A DNA stretch of 40,130 nucleotides from JAHDNZ01 sp036721855 (GCA_036721855.1 DAIMKF010000017.1:1-40130); one strand, 5' to 3'; counted from the first letter of the stretch, positions 1 to 9,058 are shown. Numbers and translations: made by a program. Notes: generated by a model from the sequence alone, not told the origin.

Positions 1-82
1 AATATGTTCCTAGAAAAATATGGGAATGCGTTTACACAAGATTCTTGACACTACCGAAAGTGGTTTTTATGGAGGTAAAGCT

Positions 83-1297
83 ATGGATACATTTATTGCT
101 CGTCAAGCCATATATGATCGTAATGGTATAATATATGGCTATGAACTGCTTTACCGCTCTTTTTTTTCGGATTACTACACTGAAAAGAATCCGGACAAAG
201 CTACCTGTCTATTACTAATTAATTCCTACCTTTCCTTAGGTTTCGAAAATTTAACCAATGGTAAGCTAGCTTTTATTAATTTTACTCCAAATATTATTAA
301 AAGCGGCATTATCGAACACCTCCCTCCGGAGTTAATCGTCATAGAAATACTAGAAAATTCGAAGCTGGACAACGAATTTGTGTCGATATGTAAAAGATTG
401 AAAAAGAAAGGCTACCGTTTTGCGCTAGATGATTTTATCTATAACCCCCAAGAAAACTCTCTTCTTGATATAGCTGACATTATTAAAATTGACTGTCTTA
501 ACTTTCCACTGCCGAATTTGGATAAGTTCTACAGCCAATTAAAAGAACCAAAACCTCTTTTAGTAGCGGAAAAAATTGAAAGTAAAGCTCTTTTTCAAGA
601 AGTTTATGCCCAACCATATTCTCTTTTTCAAGGCTTTTATTTAAGTCGGCCGGTTATTCTAACAAGTTTTGATCTTAAACCGGATAAAGCAGTTTTAGTG
701 GCTTTTGAAAAGATTTTAGAGCAGGAGCAATATGAAGTAGATACACTTGAAGCTATTGCCAAAAAAGATATCGCTTTAACTCTTAAAATACTTAAGCTTT
801 TTGAATCTAAAGCTCTTTCTCAAAAAAGTGCTCCCAGTATTAAAGAGGCTTTAAGCGAGATAAGTCACGCCGAAGCTAAATGTTGGTTCAATCTTTGCAT
901 GAGTGATCGAGAGTCAGATAACCATTCTCTTCGACTTCAAAAAAGGTCTGTTGTTAGGGGTAGATTTACTGAGTCTTTAGGCTCAGAAGCAAAGCTGGCT
1001 TTTTCTGTTAACGAACTATATTTTTTAGGTCTTTTTTCGTTGTTGGATAACTTACTTAATACTTCATTCAATCAAATAATTAACCGGCTGCCTATATCGG
1101 CAGCAATCAAAAAAGCCTATCTTAGAGAACCTTCTCCACTACTTGATCTTTTAATACTTGTAGAAAACTACGAAGCGGAAAAATGGGAAAATGTCCTTAA
1201 ACAATGTAATTTATTGGCTATAAACCCTACGAAAGTTGCTGAGTTTTATTTAGAAGCCCAAAAATGGCAAAACAACCTAGAGGTGACCTTCTCATAA
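83..1297 (+). CDS. EAL-HDOD signalling protein (YuxH-like)
   Basis: Predicted cytoplasmic c-di-GMP signalling protein of the YuxH type, 404 aa. The start is the ATG at 83, preceded by GGAGG at 71-75; the MDTFIARQAIYDRN opening matches the family, and upstream codons are not needed. The N-terminal EAL domain (about residues 1-205) has ELL in place of EAL, but keeps the other expected positions: an Asn before the first helix, IEILEN, LDDF, KID, AEKIE and FQGFYLSRP. The DDFGTG loop is changed to DDFIYN, so catalysis is uncertain. The C-terminal half is an HDOD domain, a non-catalytic HD relative that usually acts in protein interaction. Family known, activity inferred. It stands alone, upstream of a terminator-like insertion-sequence remnant. 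Confidence 0.85.
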   Translation: MDTFIARQAIYDRNGIIYGYELLYRSFFSDYYTEKNPDKATCLLLINSYLSLGFENLTNGKLAFINFTPNIIKSGIIEHLPPELIVIEILENSKLDNEFVSICKRLKKKGYRFALDDFIYNPQENSLLDIADIIKIDCLNFPLPNLDKFYSQLKEPKPLLVAEKIESKALFQEVYAQPYSLFQGFYLSRPVILTSFDLKPDKAVLVAFEKILEQEQYEVDTLEAIAKKDIALTLKILKLFESKALSQKSAPSIKEALSEISHAEAKCWFNLCMSDRESDNHSLRLQKRSVVRGRFTESLGSEAKLAFSVNELYFLGLFSLLDNLLNTSFNQIINRLPISAAIKKAYLREPSPLLDLLILVENYEAEKWENVLKQCNLLAINPTKVAEFYLEAQKWQNNLEVTFS

Positions 1298-1344
1298 TTT
1301 TCTTTTATTTATTAGCTAACTTTTATCTCATTAACCTAAAAGAA

Positions 1345-1394
1345 GGGGCTGTTGCACAATTAACTGATTAGTTAGTTGCGCGGTAGCCTTTTTT
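1345..1394 (+). terminator. Hairpin terminator at left end of IS remnant
   Basis: GGCTGTTGC and the following AATTAACT pair imperfectly with AGTTAGTTG and CGGTAGCC, and seven T residues follow. It can end transcription from the EAL-HDOD gene, whose stop lies about 50 bases upstream. Confidence 0.6.
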
Positions 1395-1435
1395 TGTGTA
1401 TACAACAGAAAAACGAGCTCAGAAGAGTTTATTTG

Positions 1436-1444
1436 TGGTATAAT
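1436..1444 (+). promoter_or_regulatory. Extended -10 promoter of the remnant transposase
   Basis: TGGTATAAT gives an extended -10 element (TG at 1436-1437, TATAAT at 1439-1444) about 30 bases before the ATG of the transposase fragment. No convincing -35 is seen. Confidence 0.4.
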
Positions 1445-1474
1445 ATAATTACGAAAACTAATATATTATATACA

Positions 1475-1718
1475 ATGAATTATCGCACGTTGGAGTCAAG
1501 TAATCAACTGGTTTTACCATATAATTCAAAAGTTCTTATTCCTGAAGACGACTGTCAATGGCCACTTGGAAAGTAGCATTTTTGGACATTAATTTTCAAC
1601 ATTCACATAGATAGAAAGAGAGATGATGAGGGGGCTAAACGGAGAAAACAAGTTACATGCCAAGATACAAAAAGGGCGAATAAAAACTCCTTTGCACCCC
1701 ATAAAACAAACTGCTTAG
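1475..1718 (+). pseudogene. Transposase remnant, N- and C-terminal fragments only
   Basis: An N-terminal piece from the ATG at 1475 to the TAG at 1576 contains NQLVLPYNSKVLIPEDD, which resembles the start of IS1182-family transposases. A second piece in another frame, ending at the TAG at 1716-1718, reads NKLHAKIQKGRIKTPLH and resembles the C-terminal tail of the same family. The DDE catalytic core between them is absent, so no transposase can be made. The junction, about 1577-1630, is probably the deletion point. A database comparison was not possible; the match is from memory of the family. Confidence 0.55.
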
Positions 1719-1732
1719 GATTAAATTTTTTT

Positions 1733-1754
1733 AAAAACCCTAAGGGGTTTTTTT
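1733..1754 (+). terminator. Terminator after transposase fragment
   Basis: AAAAACCC, loop TAA, then GGGG and seven T residues. It lies 15 bases after the C-terminal fragment stop and was probably the native terminator of the intact element. Confidence 0.6.
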
Positions 1755-1849
1755 GTCATACCCAAAAATGGCTAAAAACGACTTGGTGATAAAAACGAAC
1801 TCCTTTTGAACATTCGAAAATCAAAAATTTGGAGTTTCTAACAAAAAAA

Positions 1850-1893
1850 GGAGCCGTTGCTCCCTACTTTTTTAGTGGTTTTGCAACGGCCCC
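1850..1893. terminator. Bidirectional terminator formed by right end of IS remnant
   Basis: GGAGCCGTTGC (1850-1860) pairs with GCAACGGCCCC (1883-1893), with T-runs on both strands. It begins seven bases beyond the stop codon of the DUF4434 gene on the minus strand, so an insertion-sequence end appears to serve as that gene's terminator. Confidence 0.7.
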
Positions 1894-1899
1894 TTTTTT

Positions 1900-3219
1900 T
1901 TATTCAACTGTATACTCGTAAACTTCACTTTCTTTAGAGAGGTTGCCAGCAAAATCATAGGCTCTAACCGTATAACGATATGTCCTACCTTTCACAAGTC
2001 GCGCAGTCTCTTTGTAAGCTTTTATCATACCGCTTTGAGCACCAATTCTTACGACCTGGGTTTTGCCTACTTTTCTTCCTTCACGATAAACAATATATCC
2101 GGCTATACCTAAATTATCTTCTCCTTCTTGCCACATCAAATAGTTAGAACCATCAGGCATATTAAACATTTGTAAGCTAGAAGGAGCTTCGGGCTCTTTT
2201 TTTTCTATTTTTCCTGTCTTGACATATTCCAGATAGGTATCATGGAAACCACTTGCAGTTACATTAGGACTATAATAATGAGAATAGGCAAAAGTAATAA
2301 TGTTATCAACATAAGGTGCTACACCTTCCATCTGCTGAATAAACTTACCAATTGATACAGAAGTCCAATCTGTTTGATCAAACACCTCAGTATCGGACCA
2401 AAAAAGCAAACCGGGTTTAGTATCTACTGCCGTACGTAATTCTTTAAACCAGTCGACAAAATTGTCCAGGTTTAAACCTCCAGCTCCAACACAATCCATT
2501 GGTGCAAATATATCTCCCGGACGGAAATGTACCTGTTCAAACAGGCGTATCCAAAAATCCCTATAAGCTTCTTTGGTACCCAACCTATAGTTCATAAAAG
2601 GGCAGAACATAAAAAACAGATCGGGATCTAACTCATTTAGAAAATTAAGTTGAATGTTCATCGCCTCAATCAGAGACTCTTCAGCCTTTTTAGTTCTAAA
2701 ACTGATATTATCGATCTCCCAGACAAAATACCAGCCGACAAAGGTATCCTTGTAGGTTTTATAATAGTTATTATATAATTCATAAGCGACTTTATTGCCT
2801 AATTCCATTTGTTGATGGAGCCATTTAGAATTTGAGCCACCTATTTGCCACCAAAGATCGTTAAAATTCATACCTAAAATAACCTTAAGTCCTGCTTTTT
2901 GGGCTTCTCTTAAAATCGTCTCTACCAAATCTAAATCAGGATACTTTTGATACCACCCCTCTTGTTTGGTTGGATAGAGGGTTTTGAGATTCTGACTCTC
3001 CCCTTCCCCCTCTGCTGTAGGAGCAAAAATAATATAGTTCATACCTAACTCTTTCAGGTAATTCATTTCTTTAGACCATGTTTTCTCATCCCAGGTTTTG
3101 GCTAAACTTTCTTGAATAAAAGTTCCATCTGCAATTGGCCAAGTACCTACTTTTTCTCCTTTAACACTTACCAAAGTTAAAAGGAAAATCAGTAATAATA
3201 AAAGCGATTTTTTAGGCAT
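1900..3219 (-). CDS. Secreted DUF4434 glycosidase-like protein with FN3 domain
   Basis: Predicted exported protein of 439 aa. Residues 1-21 form a signal peptide (KK, then a Leu-rich core). Residues about 25-330 match the DUF4434 TIM-barrel pattern: an opening DGTFIQESL, then EMNYLKELGMNYIIFAP, and a long barrel with WYFVWEID and WSDTEVF near expected acidic positions. These proteins are thought to be glycoside hydrolases, but the substrate is unknown. The last about 95 residues form a fibronectin type III-like module (SYTVRAYDFAGN-type pattern), common in extracellular carbohydrate-active enzymes. The ATG is preceded by AGGAGG at good spacing. It is monocistronic, with an IS end as terminator. 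Family assignment fairly sure, enzymatic activity inferred. Confidence 0.75.
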   Translation of the reverse strand: MPKKSLLLLLIFLLTLVSVKGEKVGTWPIADGTFIQESLAKTWDEKTWSKEMNYLKELGMNYIIFAPTAEGEGESQNLKTLYPTKQEGWYQKYPDLDLVETILREAQKAGLKVILGMNFNDLWWQIGGSNSKWLHQQMELGNKVAYELYNNYYKTYKDTFVGWYFVWEIDNISFRTKKAEESLIEAMNIQLNFLNELDPDLFFMFCPFMNYRLGTKEAYRDFWIRLFEQVHFRPGDIFAPMDCVGAGGLNLDNFVDWFKELRTAVDTKPGLLFWSDTEVFDQTDWTSVSIGKFIQQMEGVAPYVDNIITFAYSHYYSPNVTASGFHDTYLEYVKTGKIEKKEPEAPSSLQMFNMPDGSNYLMWQEGEDNLGIAGYIVYREGRKVGKTQVVRIGAQSGMIKAYKETARLVKGRTYRYTVRAYDFAGNLSKESEVYEYTVE

Positions 3220-3398
3220 ATAGAATCCTCCTAGTTATGAAATCGATTACTTGATTAAAATTATCCTTATCTCCCTTTTTTCCTGCTTTTTAAGTAATCT
3301 TTGTTAGGAAAGATAACTAAAGCAATTAGGGCAGGATTTTATTTATTTTAGTATAAGATTCTATTAGTACTAAAACATAGATGGGGGGTCTTTTTATT

Positions 3399-5756
3399 TT
3401 GAAACCTTTTTTTAAACTTAATAGATTTTTACTTTGCCTTATCTTTGTCTTTCTTTTTTCATCGTTAGGGTATTGTTTTAATCTTAAAAATGGTTTGGCT
3501 GTAATCTCTAGTCCTCAAACTGCTTCTTTTATAGGCGAAGATGAGTATAATAAACGCCTTGAAAATCTTATCTCAAGTTTCAGTGATAACTTTATTTTAG
3601 TTGATTCTCTTTCAGTGACCGATGTGCTTGATGGTGCCCTTAATTACTACCAGGCTGTATTTTTACTGGGGCAAAGTTCAATGAGTCAGGCCGAAATAGA
3701 TACTTATCAAGATTATGTTAAAAACGGAGGCTATATTATAGCAACTTATGATACTTCATTAAGAAATCAAGCCGGTAAGTTACATGAAGATTTTGCTTTA
3801 AGTGAGCTTTTGGGGATCTCTTTAACCCCCTTTACCCCTGAAAATACTCTAACCGTAGAGTTTGAACCGGAATTTTCCGGGGATACCCTCAATGGTGAAA
3901 TATTTCTGAGTAATGAAGCTTATATGGTTAATGCTCATGAAGACACAAAAGTTTTAGCCAAATACTACCAAAGTGGAAACTGCCTTAATGAAGTTACAGC
4001 TGCTGTAGCTACAGATTCCACCCTTTATTTTGCCGATAACCTTTTTAAGCAAAAGCCCTCCGAATCCTTTAGTTTAGCTTTAATCGACTATCTGTCCTCT
4101 CTTTTGGGAGAAAAGTCTTTGGGAGTCCATATAACTTTGGATGTAAGCGAGATAAAGCCAATCATTAATGAGACTAAAGTATGGTATAAAACAATTGATA
4201 GAGAATTTAAAAACGCAGAACGTTCCTTCGAAGAAATTTCACCAGAGGCCAAAGAAGCGGCTTTAAAAGCCGCTGAAGTCTATAAAGCCATTAACTTTGC
4301 GGTAGAAAAAAACCTTGGTCATAAAGTAGGTCCGTATCTAAAACTCCTAAAAGATTTAACCGATCAAATGCTGCCAGCGGTTTTAATTACCCGGAATGCA
4401 GAAACAAGAGCTGTCTGGATCGATTACCAAAGCTTTGAAGCAGCAAAAACGGAAGCAGATTTTAGAGGTATTGTCCAAAAACTAGCCCAGGCTAATATCA
4501 ACATTATTTTGCCCGAAACTATCTACAATGGGACCACTTTATATCGCTCTAAAATCGGTTACCAAAATCCGAAATACCAAGAACTTGGCTTTGATCCTCT
4601 TGAGGTTGTAATCGACGAGGCACATAAACTTGGTATTGAAGTCCATCCCTGGGTGTGGGTTTTTTGCGGCGGTTACTGGCACCAATTTGGCCCCGTTCTT
4701 GAAAACCACCCTGAATGGGTTGAACTAGATGAAAACGGCCGTGCCTTTTCCAACTGGGAATATGGTACAGCCTGGTTCAATGCTTCTCACCCTGATGCTC
4801 GTCGGTATCTTTTAGAGCTTTTTAAAGAGCTAATTTTAAACTTTCCTATCGATGGTCTGCATATAGATTATATTCGTTATAACGAAGATGGTATCGGGCA
4901 TTTTGGTTATTCGGAATTCTCTAAAGCAGCCTTTTATCAAGAAACAGGTCTTAATTTAGAAGAGATCTCCTTTGGCTCTTCGGGCTGGCTTAAATTTAAT
5001 ACTTGGAGAGAAAACAATGTTACTTCATTTGTTAAAGAAATCCGAAATCTTTTAAAAACCCTAAAACCTGAGGCCTTGCTTTCTGCTGCAGTTGTCCCCG
5101 ACCCAAAACACTCGCGCCAAAATGTCATGCAAGACTGGGAACTCTGGATCGATAAGGGGTATTTGGATTTTTTAATGACCATGGATTATAGAAATGATAC
5201 CGCTGGTTTTAAGGCCAATGCACAAAAAGGATTAGATGTTGTGGCCGATAAAACTTGGGTCTACCCCGGCCTTGGTTTATATGTAAATGATCGCATTAAC
5301 AACATGGGACAGATTAAAGCAACACGATCCGTAGGTGGTACAGGTGTGGCGCTTTTTTCCAATATCAGTTTCTGGAAAGAAAAGTACACCGATGCCAAGG
5401 ACGGACTGTTTAGAAACATCTCTGTTATGCCCATGCGCAAACCCTTTATAGCTGCCGCGATTTTGCTAAACGAAGGAGCTGATAAACTAATAAGAGCCGG
5501 TCTAAATGATATGGCCTCTGGTATTACCAAGGCTGCCACAGCTGTTTTAACCTGGGAAGAAAACCTCGAAAATGCTGTTAAACTTCAGGATTTGGTAACT
5601 CAAACCCTTACTCAGCTTAAGCAATTAAAAAACGAACGTCTATTAAAAACTTTAGAGCATGAGGCTTTGGCCAGCTCCTTTGTTGCCGTCCAAAGAATAA
5701 CCAACATCTACATTTATCAAAATACTCAAAAAAAGCTGAGTTTGCCAAATAAATAA
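3399..5756 (+). CDS. Large secreted GHL10 family glycosidase-like protein
   Basis: Predicted exported 785-aa protein. I place the start at TTG 3399, ten bases after a GGGGGG SD; the ATG at 3381 lies on that SD and has none of its own. A signal peptide (KLNRFLLCLIFVFLFSSLG) is followed, at about 25-150, by a Rossmann-like segment resembling class I amidotransferase or beta-galactosidase trimerisation domains (SQAEIDTYQDYVKNGGYII). A helical linker follows. At about 335-630 lies the GHL10 TIM barrel, with ETRAVWIDY, NINIILPETIYN, HPEWVELDENG, NASHPDARRY and the signature GLHIDYIRY near residue 485. The C-terminus is helical. GHL10 proteins are presumed glycoside hydrolases; substrate unknown. 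The gene is flanked by its own terminator and reads alone. Confidence 0.8.
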   Translation: MKPFFKLNRFLLCLIFVFLFSSLGYCFNLKNGLAVISSPQTASFIGEDEYNKRLENLISSFSDNFILVDSLSVTDVLDGALNYYQAVFLLGQSSMSQAEIDTYQDYVKNGGYIIATYDTSLRNQAGKLHEDFALSELLGISLTPFTPENTLTVEFEPEFSGDTLNGEIFLSNEAYMVNAHEDTKVLAKYYQSGNCLNEVTAAVATDSTLYFADNLFKQKPSESFSLALIDYLSSLLGEKSLGVHITLDVSEIKPIINETKVWYKTIDREFKNAERSFEEISPEAKEAALKAAEVYKAINFAVEKNLGHKVGPYLKLLKDLTDQMLPAVLITRNAETRAVWIDYQSFEAAKTEADFRGIVQKLAQANINIILPETIYNGTTLYRSKIGYQNPKYQELGFDPLEVVIDEAHKLGIEVHPWVWVFCGGYWHQFGPVLENHPEWVELDENGRAFSNWEYGTAWFNASHPDARRYLLELFKELILNFPIDGLHIDYIRYNEDGIGHFGYSEFSKAAFYQETGLNLEEISFGSSGWLKFNTWRENNVTSFVKEIRNLLKTLKPEALLSAAVVPDPKHSRQNVMQDWELWIDKGYLDFLMTMDYRNDTAGFKANAQKGLDVVADKTWVYPGLGLYVNDRINNMGQIKATRSVGGTGVALFSNISFWKEKYTDAKDGLFRNISVMPMRKPFIAAAILLNEGADKLIRAGLNDMASGITKAATAVLTWEENLENAVKLQDLVTQTLTQLKQLKNERLLKTLEHEALASSFVAVQRITNIYIYQNTQKKLSLPNK

Positions 5757-5766
5757 CTCGCTGTTT

Positions 5767-5798
5767 AAGGGGAACTCTTTAATTGTTCCCCTTTTTGG
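5767..5798 (+). terminator. Rho-independent terminator
   Basis: AAGGGGAAC pairs with GTTCCCCTT across a nine-base loop, followed by T residues, ten bases after the GHL10 stop codon. Confidence 0.85.
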
Positions 5799-5839
5799 AT
5801 AAAATATTTTCTATGACAATTTCGTTAGGAGGTATATCT

Positions 5840-6664
5840 ATGCCTAATGGCTATTGGCAAAGCTTTGATGCTACTCGCATCTACTATCATTATTGGCCTG
5901 CTGTTAAGTCAAAAGCGACAATTTATCTAGTGCATGGCTTAGGAGAGCATGGGGGTCGTTATGAACATGTGGCTGATTTTTTTAACCAACATGATTTTTC
6001 GGTAATTGCGTTTGATCTAAGAGGCCATGGGCTTTCAGAAGGGAAACGTGGACATGCGGTAAGTTATGAGGCCATCCTAAAAGATATCGACATCTTTATT
6101 AATGAAGGACAACTCTTAAGTCGCAATCAAATAATATTTCTCTATGGACATAGTCTAGGCGGCAATCTGGTTTTAAATTACGCCTTAAGAAGAAAATCCC
6201 CCTTTAGAGGTGTTGTTGCCACTAGTCCCTGGCTTGAGCTGGCTAAACCTCCAAGCTTGACTCAAGAAGTACTCGCAAAAATTCAAGCCGTATTTTTCCC
6301 AGGAATTGTTTTTAAAACCGGTCTTGACGCAGCGGGATTGGCCAGAGATGAAACAGTAGCTTCAAAATATATTAATGACGAACTGGTACATGACTATCTC
6401 TCAGTAGGACTTTTTAAAGAAATTAATAAGGCTGCAAATTTTGCTAAAACTAATGCCCCCTATTTTCCTCTGCCACTATTGTTGGTTCACGGCACCGATG
6501 ATCCCATAACTTCGTATAATGCCAGTAAAGAATTGGCGAAAAAAGTCCCCCACTCCACATTTAAAAGCTGGCCTGGTCTTTTGCATGAAACTCATAATGA
6601 AAGTTGTTATAAGGAAGTATTAGCCTTTAACTTAAAATGGCTTGAACAGCATTTAACCAACTAA
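5840..6664 (+). CDS. Alpha/beta hydrolase, monoacylglycerol lipase-like
   Basis: Cytoplasmic serine hydrolase of 274 aa, like monoacylglycerol lipases and lysophospholipases (Hydrolase_4 family). The ATG at 5840 has AGGAGG seven bases upstream; an earlier ATG in frame lies in the preceding terminator. Visible motifs are HGLGEHGGRY (oxyanion strand, about residue 31), FDLRGHGLSEG, the nucleophile elbow GHSLGG near residue 104, HGTDDP near 217 and LHETHNE near 248, giving a full Ser-Asp-His triad. It likely cleaves acyl esters of glycerol lipids. The glycerol kinase elsewhere in the window could use the released glycerol, but the genes are not linked. Substrate is inferred from the family. Confidence 0.82.
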   Translation: MPNGYWQSFDATRIYYHYWPAVKSKATIYLVHGLGEHGGRYEHVADFFNQHDFSVIAFDLRGHGLSEGKRGHAVSYEAILKDIDIFINEGQLLSRNQIIFLYGHSLGGNLVLNYALRRKSPFRGVVATSPWLELAKPPSLTQEVLAKIQAVFFPGIVFKTGLDAAGLARDETVASKYINDELVHDYLSVGLFKEINKAANFAKTNAPYFPLPLLLVHGTDDPITSYNASKELAKKVPHSTFKSWPGLLHETHNESCYKEVLAFNLKWLEQHLTN

Positions 6665-6744
6665 CTAAGCAGGATACAAGTACCTTTTAACTCTCCTTTA
6701 GCTTTTTTGCAGCTGAATGCCTTGACTCTTCTTAGGTAATTAAT

Positions 6745-6772
6745 AAAAAACAGGTCTTGAGACCTGTTTTTT
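6745..6772. terminator. Bidirectional terminator between convergent genes
   Basis: CAGGTC, loop TTGA, GACCTG, flanked by six A and six T residues. It serves the lipase-like gene on plus and the DUF4855 gene on minus, whose stop codon overlaps its edge. Confidence 0.9.
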
Positions 6773-8393
6773 ATCTTCTTTTTTCAAGGGGTTCTTCATA
6801 TTCCCCTTTAATAAATTTATAAAGGTTATCATAGATATCCCGAATTTCCGGAAAACTACTTAGGGCGGCTGAGCCAAAAACATTATTTCCTTGGTAATAA
6901 GCTAAGGTTGCATCGGTCATAAAATTAAAAGAGCGACCCGCTCTAAGATAATCGTAGAAACGTTCTCGGTTGCTCATCGAACCTAAAATAGAATCGCTAG
7001 CTTCGATCTCAACCCCAAGATTATACCGATAGGCCTCTTTGGCCGTATCTACTAACCTGCTTATAGGTATCTCACTGTTGAACATATAGTTTGGTTGATA
7101 GATACAAAGATCAAAGCCATAGTCCTGGTAGTTGCGATGTTCAGCTACACTATAATAGGGAATCCAGGAAAATTTCAAATCTTTTTGGTGGAGATAATCA
7201 GAAATTTCAAGTAAGAGCTCTTTTCCACCTACGGCCTTTTTATTGATACTTTCTTCTAACCAATAAAAACCAACTAGTTCTAAATTCTTGGGTTGAAGTT
7301 TTTTAAAACGTTCTAACACCTGATCAACATACCATTTTACAGCTTTGAAACGTTGATTTTTATTTTTAGTCGGATCAGAGTGATTAAAAGATAAATTACC
7401 CTCTTTATCCACAGCTCCGAAATTTTGTGTCTCTGGCATGGGGCAAGGAATCATAATATAGATCTTGGCTTTTTTGTTTCCACCTAACTGTTGGTTAACA
7501 AGACCAAAGGCTTTATCAAAGGCACTAAGCTGTTCATCTTCCTTAAATAAACTGTCTATATACCATTGCCACTCGGTTTTGGTAGCGGGTTCTCCTCTAT
7601 TGGGTGAATCAAAAGCATAACCATCAGGAGCCCTAAGAGCTAAGAATAGAAAACTATCAAATAAATAGTCTTGAAAGATAATCTGATAGTTGGCTTCTTC
7701 TAGAGGAGTTAAATATCCAACATAAGGGTAGGCTTCTAAGTAAGTCCATTTGCTACCTGAGTTCCCATATATTAGGACCATATGTTCTATACCGCCACCT
7801 TGTTTGTCTCCTTGAGGGAAATACCCGGGATCGTTTTTTGTTTCTGTGCTAATTGTACCTTTGATTAAAAAATCACTAGCTTCATAAGCTGTATTTTCGG
7901 AGAACAATACTATCTTGCCGTTTTTATACTTAACACTTGAGGTTGACATTACTAATGCCTGATCGAGATAAACTGTGATGTTTTCTCCTTCAACCTTTAA
8001 GACCAATTCAACTTCTTCACCGGCAGGAATCCCTTTTGAATGTGCAAGAATTCTATTTTTATCCCAGATTCCATCATAACGGGTAAGCTCAATTTTTTGG
8101 GCTGTAATGTCTAAAGAGTAGCTATTCCAGGGATAATCTTGTCTGAAAAACAAGCGTAAAACACCGTTTTTACCGTAGCTTAGGGGTTTTATTTTTATTT
8201 TCAACTCATAATCTTGCCAATTATCTTCACCTAGCTCAGCATACGCATAATCCTTATTAGGAAGTGATAGCTTTTCTGAAGACTGAACTAGGTTGCTTTG
8301 AAACATAGTCCATTCTGAAAAACCCTGATACTCAAAAGCTTGACTAAAAAAGCTCAAAACTAGAATCAGAAATAAGATTTTTATCTTTCTCAC
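6771..8393 (-). CDS. Secreted LamG-like plus DUF4855 protein
   Basis: Predicted exported protein of about 540 aa. The start is uncertain: the GTG at 8393 gives a compact signal peptide (RKIKILFLILVLSFFSQA), while an in-frame TTG at 8420 overlaps the upstream gene; neither has a strong SD, so coupling to the SGNH gene (stop at 8407) is likely. Residues about 20-180 form a concanavalin-like jelly roll (ELKIKIKPLSYGKNGVLRLFFRQD, VYLDQALV). Residues about 200-530 match DUF4855: HMVLIYGNSGSKWTYLEAYPYVGYLT, FDSFLFLAL, VGFYWLEESI, and a Tyr-rich SWIPYYSV strand. DUF4855 is regarded as a possible glycosidase fold; no activity is known to me. Confidence 0.7.
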   Translation of the reverse strand: MRKIKILFLILVLSFFSQAFEYQGFSEWTMFQSNLVQSSEKLSLPNKDYAYAELGEDNWQDYELKIKIKPLSYGKNGVLRLFFRQDYPWNSYSLDITAQKIELTRYDGIWDKNRILAHSKGIPAGEEVELVLKVEGENITVYLDQALVMSTSSVKYKNGKIVLFSENTAYEASDFLIKGTISTETKNDPGYFPQGDKQGGGIEHMVLIYGNSGSKWTYLEAYPYVGYLTPLEEANYQIIFQDYLFDSFLFLALRAPDGYAFDSPNRGEPATKTEWQWYIDSLFKEDEQLSAFDKAFGLVNQQLGGNKKAKIYIMIPCPMPETQNFGAVDKEGNLSFNHSDPTKNKNQRFKAVKWYVDQVLERFKKLQPKNLELVGFYWLEESINKKAVGGKELLLEISDYLHQKDLKFSWIPYYSVAEHRNYQDYGFDLCIYQPNYMFNSEIPISRLVDTAKEAYRYNLGVEIEASDSILGSMSNRERFYDYLRAGRSFNFMTDATLAYYQGNNVFGSAALSSFPEIRDIYDNLYKFIKGEYEEPLEKRR

Positions 8394-8406
8394 CTCTATC
8401 TGCTTA

Positions 8407-9045
8407 TTAATATTTAACAATGATATTTTTCAACCAGGCTGCGGCAATCAGATTGTGCCCTGCTAAAGTTGGGTGAACTCCGTCAAAACACCAATGGCTA
8501 TAGGAGGTGTTAATTGAAGCTTGGTAAAACAAGCTATCCAGGGGTATATAAGCTGCTTGATATTCTTTTGCCAGATTTCTAACTATAGTAATTCTTGCAT
8601 CAAGATCTTCACGCCAGGCTTTTCTATCAGGAGGATCCGGCAATAAAAAAGGATCCATTAATATTAAGTTGGCTTTGCTTTTTTCTAAAGTCTTGTCCAG
8701 GATTCTTTTATAAGAAGCAAGGTAATCTTGGGGCTTGGAAATAAGATTGCTATCAAAACGTCTCCAGGTATCATTAATACCGATTAAAATTGTTATAACT
8801 GTGGGTTTGAGATCAAGACAATCCTTATCAAAACGATCTTCCATATCATAGATACGGTTCCCGCTATAGCCTTTATTGTAGATTGTTAGGTTTAACTCTG
8901 GATATCTAAAAAGTAATTGAGCAGCGATTAAAGCCACATAACCATTGCCAAGATAAGAATTATCCTCTTTCGAACAGTTACAATCAGTTACGCTATCTCC
9001 TTGAAAAACTAAAACATCGTTTTCTTTGAGCTCAATCTTTTTCAT
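8407..9045 (-). CDS. SGNH/GDSL-type hydrolase
   Basis: Esterase-like protein of 212 aa in the SGNH superfamily. The ATG at 9045 (MKKIELKEND) follows GAGG and lies 13 bases after the upstream stop; longer in-frame extensions overlap the upstream gene and are unlikely. Block I is FQGDSVTDC with nucleophile Ser18, block II is GYSGNRI, block III is GINDTW and block V is DGVHPTLAGH with Asp188 and His191. The arrangement resembles rhamnogalacturonan or acetylxylan esterases that remove acetyl groups from polysaccharides; that substrate is inferred. No signal peptide is visible. It belongs to a tight minus-strand run with the 141-aa secreted protein and another SGNH gene. Confidence 0.85.
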   Translation of the reverse strand: MKKIELKENDVLVFQGDSVTDCNCSKEDNSYLGNGYVALIAAQLLFRYPELNLTIYNKGYSGNRIYDMEDRFDKDCLDLKPTVITILIGINDTWRRFDSNLISKPQDYLASYKRILDKTLEKSKANLILMDPFLLPDPPDRKAWREDLDARITIVRNLAKEYQAAYIPLDSLFYQASINTSYSHWCFDGVHPTLAGHNLIAAAWLKNIIVKY

Positions 9046-9058
9046 GTTATTTACAGCC

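Larger units (their letters stand above)
1345..1893. mobile_element. Internally deleted IS1182-like element (MITE-like remnant)
   Basis: The ends are GGGGCTGTTGCA at 1345-1356 and TGCAACGGCCCC at 1882-1893, inverted repeats matching at 11 of 12 positions and resembling ends I recall for IS1182-type elements. Between them are two short pieces that look like the N- and C-termini of an IS1182 (DUF772) transposase, but the roughly 400-codon middle is missing. Each end also forms its own hairpin followed by a T-run, so the element insulates itself from read-through. No clear target duplication is visible. The family assignment rests on remembered similarity. The stretch holds no intact gene. Confidence 0.6.
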
